From positions 1 through 44,588 of the forward strand of contig CAMVAV010000013.1 in assembly GCA_947165595.1 (NCBI GenBank): DNA of 44,588 bases. Reading direction: 5' to 3'. The notes beneath the pieces are model-generated. The model was not told the origin of the DNA. It ran no database searches and saw nothing but the letters and a program-made list of their open reading frames with translations. Origin of the DNA: an uncultured Clostridia bacterium. GTDB taxonomy: Bacteria; Bacillota; Clostridia; Oscillospirales; Oscillospiraceae. Of this stretch, positions 1-8,294 are shown piece by piece. Positions within the stretch are counted from its first letter, which is position 1. Every line of letters starts with the position of its first letter. The position numbers and the translations under genes were made by a program.

Positions 1-188
1 CGAAGCTGTTCGCGGCCGAGGCCGCGTCCGACGTGACGCGCCGCGCCGTCCAGCTCTTCGGCGGCTACGGCTACACCCGTGAGTATCCCGTGGAGCGCAT
101 GATGCGCGACGCGAAGATCACGGAGATCTACGAGGGCACCAGCGAGGTCCAGCGCATGGTCATCGCCAAGTACCTCGGTGTGAACTAA
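1..188 (+). CDS. Acyl-CoA dehydrogenase, C-terminal end (partial)
   Basis: The gene enters from outside the window; the 61 residues visible end at a TAA at 186-188. They carry the typical C-terminal acyl-CoA dehydrogenase stretch: [20 protein letters not shown], then [20 protein letters not shown]. The family is a flavoprotein that oxidises or reduces the alpha-beta bond of acyl-CoA and exchanges electrons with ETF. The etfB gene starts 18 bases downstream, so this is most likely the butyryl-CoA dehydrogenase (bcd) of a Bcd-EtfAB complex, which in anaerobes couples crotonyl-CoA reduction to ferredoxin reduction. The acyl-chain specificity cannot be judged from the tail alone. Confidence 0.9.
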   Translation, partial: KLFAAEAASDVTRRAVQLFGGYGYTREYPVERMMRDAKITEIYEGTSEVQRMVIAKYLGVN

Positions 189-206
189 GATAGGAGGGAA
201 CGAACG

Positions 207-1007
207 ATGAAGATTCTTGTTTGTGTCAAGCAGGTCCCCGATACCTCCGGCAGGCTCGCCGTCAACCCGGACGGCACCCTGAACCGTGCCCTTATGCAGA
301 CCATCATCAACCCCGACGACATGAACGCCGTTGAGGCCGCGCTCAAGCTCAAGGACGAGACCGGCTGCAAGGTCGTCGCCGTCACGATGGGCCCGCCCCC
401 GGCAGAGGGCATGCTCCGCGAGCTGATGGCGATGGGCTGCGACGAAAGCTACCTGATCTCCGGCCGTGAGTTCGGCGGCTCCGACACCTACGCCACCTCT
501 CAGATCATTGCCGCCGGTCTCGATACCATCGGCATTGAGGATGACGACCTCATCTTCTGCGGCCGCCAGGCCATCGACGGCGACACCGCACAGGTCGGTC
601 CGCAGATCGCCGAGAAGCTGCATCTGCCGCAGATCACCTATGCCGCCGAGATCCACAAGGACGGCGACACCCTGACCGTCAAGCGCGTCCTCGAGGACGG
701 CTACATGATGATCAAGGAGAAGACCCCCTGCATGGTCACCTGCATCAAGGAGCTCAACACCCCGCGTTACATGAGCGTTTCCGGCATTTTCGAGACTTAT
801 TCCAAGCCCATGACGGTGCTCGACTACAACGCCCTCAAGGACAATCCCCTGATCGACAAGTCCACGATCGGCCTCAGCGGCTCCCCGACGAACATCCTCA
901 CCTCCTTCACGCCTCCGCAGAAGGAGCCGGGCAAGATGCTCGAGGGCAACGACATGAAGACCTGCGAGCAGCTCGCCGGGATTCTTGCCGAGAAACACAT
1001 CATTTAA
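207..1007 (+). CDS. etfB: Electron transfer flavoprotein beta subunit
   Basis: 266 residues, the usual EtfB length. It opens with MKILVCVKQVPDTSG, the family's N-terminal strand, and carries the beta-subunit AMP/FAD-binding region around residues 115-135 (FCGRQAIDGDTAQVGPQIAE). EtfB forms a cytoplasmic heterodimer with EtfA and passes electrons to or from acyl-CoA dehydrogenases. The start is supported by a GGAGGG ribosome binding site about 10 bases upstream. It lies between the acyl-CoA dehydrogenase tail and etfA, all close together and co-directional, so a bcd-etfBA operon for butyrate-type metabolism is likely. In bifurcating ETFs this subunit binds the FAD that performs the bifurcation; that role is inferred from context. 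Confidence 0.96.
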   Translation: MKILVCVKQVPDTSGRLAVNPDGTLNRALMQTIINPDDMNAVEAALKLKDETGCKVVAVTMGPPPAEGMLRELMAMGCDESYLISGREFGGSDTYATSQIIAAGLDTIGIEDDDLIFCGRQAIDGDTAQVGPQIAEKLHLPQITYAAEIHKDGDTLTVKRVLEDGYMMIKEKTPCMVTCIKELNTPRYMSVSGIFETYSKPMTVLDYNALKDNPLIDKSTIGLSGSPTNILTSFTPPQKEPGKMLEGNDMKTCEQLAGILAEKHII

Positions 1008-1025
1008 GGAAAGGGGATCGAGAAA

Positions 1026-2204
1026 ATGCGTACCAAAGTTGAACTTGCCAACAAGGAGTTCGATAGCTCCAAGATTTCTGAATTCAAGAACGTCTGGGTC
1101 TTCTGCGAGCAGCGCGAGGGCAAGATGATGCCCACCAGCTTCGAGCTGATCTCCGAGGGGCGCAAGCTCGCCGACGAGCTGGGCGTGAAGCTGTGCGGCC
1201 TGCTGCTGGGCGACAACATCGAGGGCATCGCGAAGGAGCTCGGCGGCTACGGCGCCGACGAGGTCATCGTATGCGACCATCCCCTGCTCAAGACCTACAC
1301 CACCGACGCCTATGCCAAGGTCATCTGCGACGCCGTCTCCGAGCTCAAGCCCGAGGTGTTCCTGATTGCCGCGACCAACATCGGCCGCGACCTCGGCCCG
1401 CGCTGCGCGGCGCGCCTGCACACCGGCCTGTGCGCCGACTGCACGCACCTCGACGTCGATATGCCCAACTACAAGGACTTCCTGCGCAAGGCTTCCACCC
1501 TGCCCGAGGAGCGCATCAGCGGTCTGGGCGTGATCAAGCTGAAGGACAACAACACCGGCGCCATGGTCGACCACGACGTCTCCAAGGGCCTGAAGATGAC
1601 CCGTCCGGCGTTCGGCGGCAACCTGATGGCCTCCATCGTCTGCCCGCGCTTCCGTCCCGCGATGGCGACGGTCCGCCCCGGCGTGATGAAGAAGAACCCG
1701 TTCGACCAGGCGAAGGCGGACGCGGTGACGCTCACCAAGTATGACGTCAAGCTCAGCGACGGCGACATCCAGACCGAGGTCGTCGAGGTCGTCAAGGCGG
1801 CGAAGAAGCTCGTCGACCTGATCGGCGCGGACTACATCGTCTCCGTCGGCCGCGGCATCAGCAAGGACGTTGAGGGCGGCATCAAGCTGGCGGAGGAGCT
1901 GGCTGAGGTGCTCGGCGGCGTCGTCGGCGGCTCCCGTGTCGCCATCGACAGCGGCTGGCTCACGCAGGATCACCAGGTCGGCCAGACCGGCAAGACCGTG
2001 CATCCGAAGGTCTACATCGCGCTGGGCATCTCCGGCTCGATCCAGCACAAGGCCGGCATGAGCGAGAGCGAGTGCATTATCGCGGTCAACAAGAACGAGA
2101 ACGCCCCGATCTTCGAGATCGCGGACTACGGCATCTGCGGCGACCTGTTCAAGGTCACCCCGATGCTGACCGAGGCGTTCAAGGCCGCGAAGGCTGCGAA
2201 GTAA
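1026..2204 (+). CDS. etfA: Electron transfer flavoprotein alpha subunit
   Basis: 392 residues, in the size range of clostridial EtfA. The C-terminal FAD domain is clear: VSVGRGI near residue 275, GSRVAIDSGW, then the signature GQTGKTVHPKVYIALGISG followed by QHKAGM. The N-terminal half (WVFCEQREGK onward) is the alpha-subunit domain that packs against EtfB. No N-terminal ferredoxin (four-cysteine) extension is present. The start lies 18 bases after etfB with an AAGGAAAGGGG ribosome binding site. A strong hairpin terminator follows the stop, so etfA closes the operon. Confidence 0.96.
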   Translation: MRTKVELANKEFDSSKISEFKNVWVFCEQREGKMMPTSFELISEGRKLADELGVKLCGLLLGDNIEGIAKELGGYGADEVIVCDHPLLKTYTTDAYAKVICDAVSELKPEVFLIAATNIGRDLGPRCAARLHTGLCADCTHLDVDMPNYKDFLRKASTLPEERISGLGVIKLKDNNTGAMVDHDVSKGLKMTRPAFGGNLMASIVCPRFRPAMATVRPGVMKKNPFDQAKADAVTLTKYDVKLSDGDIQTEVVEVVKAAKKLVDLIGADYIVSVGRGISKDVEGGIKLAEELAEVLGGVVGGSRVAIDSGWLTQDHQVGQTGKTVHPKVYIALGISGSIQHKAGMSESECIIAVNKNENAPIFEIADYGICGDLFKVTPMLTEAFKAAKAAK

Positions 2205-2220
2205 GCAAAAAACATACGCG

Positions 2221-2257
2221 AAAAACTGGCGGAGGCTGCTGCTTCCGCCAGTTTTTT
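2221..2257 (+). terminator. Rho-independent terminator after etfA
   Basis: A 13-bp stem (AAAAACTGGCGGA paired with TCCGCCAGTTTTT) encloses a 10-base loop and ends in a T-run, 17 bases after the etfA stop codon. Confidence 0.9.
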
Positions 2258-2329
2258 ACACGGTATTTTTCGCATTTTGCCGCATACTAACCGTCGGGTA
2301 TCGCAAATCGGAGTGAGGAGAATTTCACG

Positions 2330-2713
2330 ATGAAAAGGACCCTTGCGATCACGGCGGCGGCGGTGCTCACGCTGTCACTGGCGGCGTGCGGCGCGCAATG
2401 GGACGACGCGTCCGGGCGATACGGCACGACCGCGGGCGGGCTTACCGCGACCGACACCATGCACAACGACGGCGGCGTGACGAACGGAACGGGCGTGAAC
2501 GACGGCGCGGCGGCGGGCACGGCGAGCCGAAGCGCCCGCGGCGGCGCGGCCGGCTCCGCCGCTTTGCACGGCGTGGACTATTCGGACGCGGCGGCGGTAC
2601 ACCGCGCGGCGCTGGCGGGCGACCGCTACGCGCGGATGCTGGAAAACGGCCGTGTCCACGACAGCGACGGCTTTTTGCTCGACGGCGAGAACGCCGCGTA
2701 TCCCACCCTCTGA
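2330..2713 (+). CDS. Small Gly/Ala-rich lipoprotein of unknown function
   Basis: 127 residues. The N-terminus MKRTLAITAAAVLTLSLAAC is a lipoprotein signal peptide with an LAAC lipobox and the lipidated cysteine at residue 20. The mature part is rich in Gly, Ala, Thr and Asp, with no recognisable domain; a slightly more ordered tail (residues 85-127) contains HRAALAGDRYARMLENGRVH. A GGAGTGAGGAG ribosome binding site precedes the ATG. It stands alone between the etfA terminator and the promoter of the next gene. The lipobox and good start argue that it is a real gene; no function can be assigned. Confidence 0.75.
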   Translation: MKRTLAITAAAVLTLSLAACGAQWDDASGRYGTTAGGLTATDTMHNDGGVTNGTGVNDGAAAGTASRSARGGAAGSAALHGVDYSDAAAVHRAALAGDRYARMLENGRVHDSDGFLLDGENAAYPTL

Positions 2714-2795
2714 ATCCCTTCCGCGGCATCGGGGGCGTCCGGTATCGGGCGTCCCCGGTGCGACGCCGGGGAGACGGAGAATTGAGAAAAATGCG

Positions 2796-2824
2796 TTGAA
2801 TTCTTCCCCAAATTATGGTATAAT
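2796..2824 (+). promoter_or_regulatory. SigmaA-type promoter for the EAL gene
   Basis: TTGAAT at 2796-2801, a 17-base spacer, and TATAAT at 2819-2824. This leaves a leader of about 105 bases before the ATG at 2936. I looked for a cyclic di-GMP riboswitch in that leader and did not see one. Confidence 0.7.
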
Positions 2825-2935
2825 AACCGCAGAGCGGCTATTATCAAGATTAAACTAAACCATGTGGCAGGAAAAACGCCTTGCGCGGGGCACAGGGACG
2901 TACCCGCGCGCGGACCATCGGGGAGAACTGCTGTT

Positions 2936-4855
2936 ATGGACGGAACCGTCATTGCCTATTATGAGAACTATATCCCGGTCGGGGACATTCTGGTGCTGTC
3001 GATCTGCCTGACCTTCGTCATCCTGATCCACGCCGCCTATGTCAACCGGACGACGGGCTTTCTGATTTTCCGCCATTTGGTGACCTCGCTGGCGATCGCG
3101 GCGGCGCTGAACCTGATCTTCCACATCGGAATGAATGCGCTGGGGAGCATTTCGTCCCATCCGCTCTATCTGCTGCGCATCTCGTACCACGCCGCGCTCT
3201 ACGCCCACTTTTTCTTATACATACTCTACATCGGCACCATCATGCATCTGGAGAAGGCGGAGCGGCGGATCTATGTCCGCATCGGCGGCGTGGGCTTCAT
3301 CGCGCTGCTGGCGTTCGAGTTTTTCGGCTTTGTCTTCCGCTACGGGTTTTACATCGACGAGACGCTGACGGCGCATCGGGGCTTTCCTTTCTTCTCCGTC
3401 GGCTATGTGTTCTATTTGGGCGTGGTGCTGTTCATGGCGGTCCGCTTCCGGGAGCGCATCTATACGCGGATTCTGCTCGGCGTGCTGCAGACCGTCGGCA
3501 TGTCGTTCCTGCTGATCGTCACGCAGGATATGTTCAACCAGAAATCCTTCACCGCCGCGTCCTTCCTCTTCCCGATGCTGGCGCTGATGTATCTGGTGCA
3601 CGCCAACCCCTACGATCTCGAGATCGGCGCGGTCAACGCCGCCGGGTTCGAGGACCGCGTCCGCGTCAGCCTGAAGTATGGGCGGGAGCTGCTGATGATG
3701 AGCATACTGCTGCCGGAGTACGAGACGAGCGGCCGCCGCTTTTCCGAGGATATCCACAAGACCATCCGCCACTTTGCAAGCACCTATTTCAAGGACGCCG
3801 TGCTCTTTCAGGTCTCGAGCGGGCGCATGATCCTGACGATGGAGACGCGGCGCAACCCCGATTATGAGGAGAAGGTGCGCGAGAGCCTGGAGCAGTTCCG
3901 GCTGGAGCACGACAAGTTTAAGCTCGAGCACAAAATTGTCATCACGAAGACCATCGACAGCGTGAGCGAGCAAAACGACTACGTCGGACTGATCCAGTAT
4001 GTCGAGCGGCACATGCCGGAAAACACGGTCCACATGATCGCGCGGCAGGACGTGGAGAACTATATGCGCCACCACCGCCTCATCCGGCAGCTCGCGGAGA
4101 TCTACAACCGCGGCGATCTGGAGGACGAACACATCGAGGCCTACTGCCAGCCGGTGCTGAACCTTCGGACCGGGCGCTACGACACGGCGGAGACGCTCAT
4201 GCGCCTGCGGCTGGGGGAGTCGGAGCTCATCATGCCGGAGGACTTTATCCCGCTGGCGGAGGAGTACGGCTACATCACCGTCCTCAGCCGGATCATTCTC
4301 AACAAGACCTGCGCCGCGGTCCATCGCCTGCTGGAGGACGGCTACCGCGTCGAGCGCATCTCCGTCAACTTCTCCATGATCGACCTGCGCGACCCGGAGT
4401 TTTGCCCGCGGATCACCGGCATCATCCGCGACAACGGCATCCCCAGCGAAAAGATCGCCATCGAGCTGACGGAGAGCCAGAACGAAAAGGACTTCATGCT
4501 CGCCAAGGAGAAGATCAGCGAGCTGCACGAGAGCGGCGTGAAGTTCTATCTCGACGACTTCGGCACGGGCTACTCCAACTTCGAGCGCATCATGGAGCTG
4601 CCCTTCGACATCATCAAGTTCGACCGCTCCCTCGTCGTCGCCAGCGCGACGGACCCGGAGTCGGAAACGATGGTGTCCTACCTTGCGCGCATGTTCAACG
4701 ACATGGATTACGCGGTGCTCTATGAGGGCATCGAAAACGCCGAGGACGAGAAGCGCTGCGCCGGCATGTGCGCGCGGTATCTCCAGGGCTACCGCTACTC
4801 CATGCCCATCCCCATCGAGCGCCTGACCGAATTTTTCGACCTCGCGGCGTGCTGA
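2936..4855 (+). CDS. Membrane-bound degenerate-GGDEF/EAL cyclic di-GMP phosphodiesterase
   Basis: 639 residues from the ATG at 2936, chosen because GGGGAGA lies 9 bases upstream; an upstream GTG/ATG extension into the leader is unlikely. Residues ~15-230 hold about seven hydrophobic segments (a sensory membrane domain). Residues ~250-390 look like a GGDEF fold that has lost its signature (VSSGRM where GGDEF is expected). The EAL domain fills ~398-630. Its catalytic residues appear intact: E419 (ETLMR in place of EALLR), SVNFS, IELTE, D540-D541 (DDFGTGYS), K561, E597 and LQGY. It should therefore hydrolyse cyclic di-GMP to pGpG at the membrane, with the dead GGDEF domain as a possible nucleotide sensor. 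Its own promoter and terminator flank it. Confidence 0.88.
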   Translation: MDGTVIAYYENYIPVGDILVLSICLTFVILIHAAYVNRTTGFLIFRHLVTSLAIAAALNLIFHIGMNALGSISSHPLYLLRISYHAALYAHFFLYILYIGTIMHLEKAERRIYVRIGGVGFIALLAFEFFGFVFRYGFYIDETLTAHRGFPFFSVGYVFYLGVVLFMAVRFRERIYTRILLGVLQTVGMSFLLIVTQDMFNQKSFTAASFLFPMLALMYLVHANPYDLEIGAVNAAGFEDRVRVSLKYGRELLMMSILLPEYETSGRRFSEDIHKTIRHFASTYFKDAVLFQVSSGRMILTMETRRNPDYEEKVRESLEQFRLEHDKFKLEHKIVITKTIDSVSEQNDYVGLIQYVERHMPENTVHMIARQDVENYMRHHRLIRQLAEIYNRGDLEDEHIEAYCQPVLNLRTGRYDTAETLMRLRLGESELIMPEDFIPLAEEYGYITVLSRIILNKTCAAVHRLLEDGYRVERISVNFSMIDLRDPEFCPRITGIIRDNGIPSEKIAIELTESQNEKDFMLAKEKISELHESGVKFYLDDFGTGYSNFERIMELPFDIIKFDRSLVVASATDPESETMVSYLARMFNDMDYAVLYEGIENAEDEKRCAGMCARYLQGYRYSMPIPIERLTEFFDLAAC

Positions 4856-4928
4856 CGGGAGACGGGATACCGTCCGCCCGCGCGCCGTCGGCATGGCGCC
4901 GCGCGTCCGTATATGCTGAAATCAGGGA

Positions 4929-4967
4929 GCCGTGAAGAGCGCAGAGCGCTTCACGGCCCCCTTTTTT
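4929..4967 (+). terminator. Rho-independent terminator after the EAL gene
   Basis: Stem GCCGTGAAG(A)GCGC paired with GCGCTTCACGGC, one bulged A, three-base loop, then CCCCTTTTTT. Confidence 0.88.
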
Positions 4968-5063
4968 GACGCAAAAAACGCACCGTCCGGGGAATACACA
5001 ACATTTTGGGGCGGGAATGAAAATGTGACGATATTTTTTACTTTATTTTGTGGTTTTCTCCTA

Positions 5064-5092
5064 TTGACAAGCACAGGAGATAGCACTATTAT
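5064..5092 (+). promoter_or_regulatory. Consensus sigmaA promoter of the nrdG-nrdD-trxB cluster
   Basis: A perfect TTGACA (5064-5069), 17-base spacer and TATTAT (5087-5092), ending about 30 bases before the GTG start of nrdG. The surrounding ~100 bases are AT-rich. An NrdR box pair was looked for and not recognised. Confidence 0.85.
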
Positions 5093-5122
5093 GTCAAGTG
5101 GAAAAAATGGGAGGGGGACGGC

Positions 5123-5836
5123 GTGCGAATTGCGGGTCTGCAAAAGCTGACATTGCTGGACTATCCTCATCAGGTGGCGTGCACGGTGTTCACCTGCGGC
5201 TGCAATTTTCGCTGTCCCTTTTGCCACAACGCGTCTCTCGTGCTGCCGGAGCGTTCGGCGGACGAGGGGCTCGATGCGGATTCGGTGCTGGCATTTCTCT
5301 CAAAGCGGCAGGGCATTCTGGACGGTGTGTGCGTCACGGGTGGCGAGCCGCTTTTGCATGAGGAGCTGCCGGATTTTTTGCGGCAAGTGCGCGCGCTGGG
5401 CTACCGGATCAAGCTCGATACCAACGGCTCCCTTCCCGAGCGGCTGCGCGCGTTGCTGGAGGAGGGGCTCGTCGACCGGGTCGCCATGGACGTCAAGAAC
5501 GCCCCGGACCGCTACGCGGAAACGGCGGGCGTGCGGACGGACCTCTCCGCGCTGGAGCGGAGCCGCGACCTCCTGCTGGAGGGGCGCACGGCGTATGAGT
5601 TCCGTACGACCGTCGTGCGCGGGCTGCACACGGAGGAGAGCCTGCGCGGCGCGGCGGAGTGGATCGCGGGCGCGCGGGAGTACTATTTGCAGCAGTTCCG
5701 GGATTCCGGCGACCTGATTGCGGCGGCGGGCCTGGAGGCGTTCACGGACGAGGAGATGCGAACGCTTCTGGAGGCGGTGCGCCCGATCGTTCCGGCGGTA
5801 AGGCTGCGCGGCGTGGATGGATCGGAGAAACCATAA
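5123..5836 (+). CDS. nrdG: Anaerobic ribonucleotide reductase activating protein (radical SAM)
   Basis: 237 residues from a GTG start with GGGAGGGGG just upstream. The radical SAM motif CNFRCPFC (CxxxCxxC) lies near residues 29-36, within TCGCNFRCPFCHN, and the SAM-binding VCVTGGEPLL follows. NrdG uses a 4Fe-4S cluster and SAM to place the glycyl radical on NrdD. It is somewhat longer than E. coli NrdG (~154 residues) and resembles the ~230-residue NrdG type common in Clostridia and archaea. nrdD follows after 19 bases; here the activase comes first, the reverse of the E. coli nrdDG order. Confidence 0.93.
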   Translation: MRIAGLQKLTLLDYPHQVACTVFTCGCNFRCPFCHNASLVLPERSADEGLDADSVLAFLSKRQGILDGVCVTGGEPLLHEELPDFLRQVRALGYRIKLDTNGSLPERLRALLEEGLVDRVAMDVKNAPDRYAETAGVRTDLSALERSRDLLLEGRTAYEFRTTVVRGLHTEESLRGAAEWIAGAREYYLQQFRDSGDLIAAAGLEAFTDEEMRTLLEAVRPIVPAVRLRGVDGSEKP

Positions 5837-5855
5837 GAGGGAGAGAATAGAAAAG

Positions 5856-8231
5856 ATGTATCAGGTAGTCAAGCGTGACGGCGAGATTGTGGAGTTCGAC
5901 ATCCACAGGATCGCCGCGGCGATCAAGAAGGCGTTCGAGGCGACGAAGACCGAGTACAACGACAGCGTTATCGACTTTCTGGCGCTGAAGGTCTCGGCGG
6001 ATTTCCTGCCCAAGATCAAGGACGGTCTTGTGGCGATGGAGGACATTCAGGACAGCGTGGAGGCGGTGCTCTCCCGCGGCGGCTACGAGACGGTCGCCAA
6101 GGCCTACATCCTCTACCGCAAGCAGCATGAGAAGCTTCGCAACACCCGCAGCACGTTTCTTGACTACAAGGAGACGGTGGACAAGTACCTCAAGATCAGC
6201 GACTGGCGCGTGAAGGAGAACTCCACCGTCACCTACTCCGTCGGCGGGCTGATCCTCTCCAACTCCGGCGCCATCACGGCGAATTACTGGCTCAGCGAGG
6301 TCTATGACGAGGAGATCGCGAACGCGCACCGCAACTGCGACATCCACCTGCACGACCTGAGCATGCTCACCGGCTACTGCGCCGGGTGGAGCCTGCGCCA
6401 GCTGATCCAGGAGGGGCTGGGCGGCGTGCCCGGCAAGATCACCTCCGCCCCGGCGAGCCATCTGTCGACCCTGTGCAACCAGATGGTCAACTTCCTCGGC
6501 ATCATGCAGAACGAATGGGCGGGCGCGCAGGCGTTCTCCTCGTTCGACACCTATCTCGCCCCCTTTGTCCGGGTCGACGACCTGAGCTACAAGGAGACGA
6601 AGCAGTGCATCCAGTCGTTCATCTACGGCGTCAATACGCCGTCGCGCTGGGGCACGCAGGCGCCGTTTTCCAACATCACGCTCGACTGGGTGGTGCCCAA
6701 GGACCTCAAGGACCTGCCCGCGCTCGTCGGCGGCAGGGAGATGGACTTTACCTACGGCGACTGCCAGCGTGAGATGGACATGGTCAACAAGGCGTTCATT
6801 GAGATCATGATCGAGGGCGACGCCAACGGCCGCGGTTTCCAGTATCCGATCCCGACCTACTCCATCACGCGGGACTTCGACTGGTCTCCGACCGAGAACA
6901 ACAAGCTGCTCTTTGAAATGACCGCGAAGTACGGCACGCCGTATTTCTCGAACTACATCAACTCCGACATGGAGCCGAGCGACGTGCGCTCGATGTGCTG
7001 CCGTCTCCGCCTCGACCTGCGGGAGCTGCGCAAGAAGACCGGCGGCTTCTTCGGCTCGGGCGAGAGCACCGGCTCGGTGGGCGTCGTGACGATCAACATG
7101 CCGCGCATCGCCTATCTCGCGGCGGACGAGGCGGACTTCTACAAGCGCCTCGACCACATGATGGACCTCGCCGCGCGCTCCCTCAAGGCGAAGCGCACGG
7201 TCATCACCCAGCTGCTCGAGGCGGGGCTGTACCCCTACACGAAGCGCTATCTCGGGCACTTTGACAACCACTTCTCCACGATCGGGCTCGTCGGCATGAA
7301 CGAGGCGGGGCTCAACGCCAAGTGGATCCGCGCGGATATGACCGATCCCAGGTGCCAGACCTTCGCCAAGCAGGTGCTGGACCACATGCGCGAGCGGCTG
7401 AGCGACTATCAGGAGCAGTACGGCGACCTCTACAATCTGGAGGCGACGCCCGCGGAATCCACGTCCTACCGCCTCGCCAAGCACGATGTGGAGACCTATC
7501 CCGACATCATCACCGCCGCCGAGGCGGGCGGCTCGCCCTACTACACCAACAGCTCGCACCTGCCCGTGGGCTATACGGAGGACATCTTCGCGGCGCTGGA
7601 CATTCAGGACGAGCTCCAGACCCGCTACACCTCCGGCACGGTGTTCCACGCCTTCCTCGGCGAGAAACTGCCCGACTGGGAGAGCGCGGCGCGGCTCGTG
7701 CGCAAGATCGCGGAGAATTACCGCCTGCCGTACTACACGCTGTCCCCGACCTACTCGGTCTGCCGCGACCACGGCTATCTCACCGGCGAGCAGTTCGTCT
7801 GCCCGCACTGCGGCAAGCCCACCGAGGTCTACAGCCGCATCACCGGCTACTATCGCCCGATCCAGAACTGGAACGCGGGCAAGACGCAGGAGTACAAGGA
7901 GCGCAAGGAATACGTCGTCGCCCGCTCGCGGCTGACCCACGAGGGACCGAAGGAGGAGCGCGCGGTCGAGACGCCCGCCGCCGTGACACCCATGAACGGG
8001 GCGCGCGCGCTGCTGTTCACCACGGCGACCTGCCCCAACTGCCGCATCGCGTGCCAGTACCTCGACAAGGCGGGCTTCGCCTACGAGAAACTGCTGGCGG
8101 ACGAGCATGCCGACCTCGCGCGGCAGTACGGCGTCAAGCAGGCGCCCACGCTGGTGCTCGTCGACGGGGACCACGTCGAAAAGCTGATGGGCGCGGGCGC
8201 GATCAAGCAATACGCAAGCGCAACGGCGTAA
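5856..8231 (+). CDS. nrdD: Anaerobic ribonucleoside-triphosphate reductase with C-terminal redoxin domain
   Basis: 791 residues from the ATG at 5856, preceded by AAGAGGGAGAG; an in-frame upstream ATG at 5817 would overlap nrdG and lacks a good ribosome site. Residues 1-~90 form an ATP-cone (VVKRDGEIVEFDIHRIA). The catalytic body has C175 in GYCAGWS and a double cysteine C381-C382 (MCCRLRLD) where formate-type enzymes usually show one. The glycyl-radical segment is RITGYYRP with G664, after VCPHCG (a probable zinc site). Residues 713-791 form a separate glutaredoxin/thioredoxin-like domain with active site CPNC (726-729) and cis-Pro motif QAPTLV. This suggests a redoxin-dependent rather than formate-dependent class III enzyme whose reductant is fused to it. 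Confidence 0.95.
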   Translation: MYQVVKRDGEIVEFDIHRIAAAIKKAFEATKTEYNDSVIDFLALKVSADFLPKIKDGLVAMEDIQDSVEAVLSRGGYETVAKAYILYRKQHEKLRNTRSTFLDYKETVDKYLKISDWRVKENSTVTYSVGGLILSNSGAITANYWLSEVYDEEIANAHRNCDIHLHDLSMLTGYCAGWSLRQLIQEGLGGVPGKITSAPASHLSTLCNQMVNFLGIMQNEWAGAQAFSSFDTYLAPFVRVDDLSYKETKQCIQSFIYGVNTPSRWGTQAPFSNITLDWVVPKDLKDLPALVGGREMDFTYGDCQREMDMVNKAFIEIMIEGDANGRGFQYPIPTYSITRDFDWSPTENNKLLFEMTAKYGTPYFSNYINSDMEPSDVRSMCCRLRLDLRELRKKTGGFFGSGESTGSVGVVTINMPRIAYLAADEADFYKRLDHMMDLAARSLKAKRTVITQLLEAGLYPYTKRYLGHFDNHFSTIGLVGMNEAGLNAKWIRADMTDPRCQTFAKQVLDHMRERLSDYQEQYGDLYNLEATPAESTSYRLAKHDVETYPDIITAAEAGGSPYYTNSSHLPVGYTEDIFAALDIQDELQTRYTSGTVFHAFLGEKLPDWESAARLVRKIAENYRLPYYTLSPTYSVCRDHGYLTGEQFVCPHCGKPTEVYSRITGYYRPIQNWNAGKTQEYKERKEYVVARSRLTHEGPKEERAVETPAAVTPMNGARALLFTTATCPNCRIACQYLDKAGFAYEKLLADEHADLARQYGVKQAPTLVLVDGDHVEKLMGAGAIKQYASATA

Positions 8232-8238
8232 AAAACGC

Positions 8239-8272
8239 GGGCTGTGAAAAAACGCCAGTTTTTTCACAGCCC
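8239..8272 (+). terminator. Strong hairpin between nrdD and trxB
   Basis: 15-bp stem (GGGCTGTGAAAAAAC paired with GTTTTTTCACAGCCC) with a GCCA tetraloop. No T-run follows; the AGGAG of trxB comes almost at once. It may act as a weak attenuator or RNA stabiliser rather than a full terminator. The same stem sequence recurs in the hairpin at 12087-12130. Confidence 0.65.
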
Positions 8273-8294
8273 CTTCTCTGTAAGGAGCAAGGCT

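Noticed and set aside
2724-2780. Terminator after the small lipoprotein
   Set aside because: The main repeat there (GGGCGTCC twice) is direct, not inverted; only a 6-bp CCCCGG/CCGGGG stem is possible and no T-run follows.
2831-2935. Possible cyclic di-GMP riboswitch before the EAL gene
   Set aside because: The leader is long enough, but the GEMM conserved blocks and tetraloop/receptor helices were not found.
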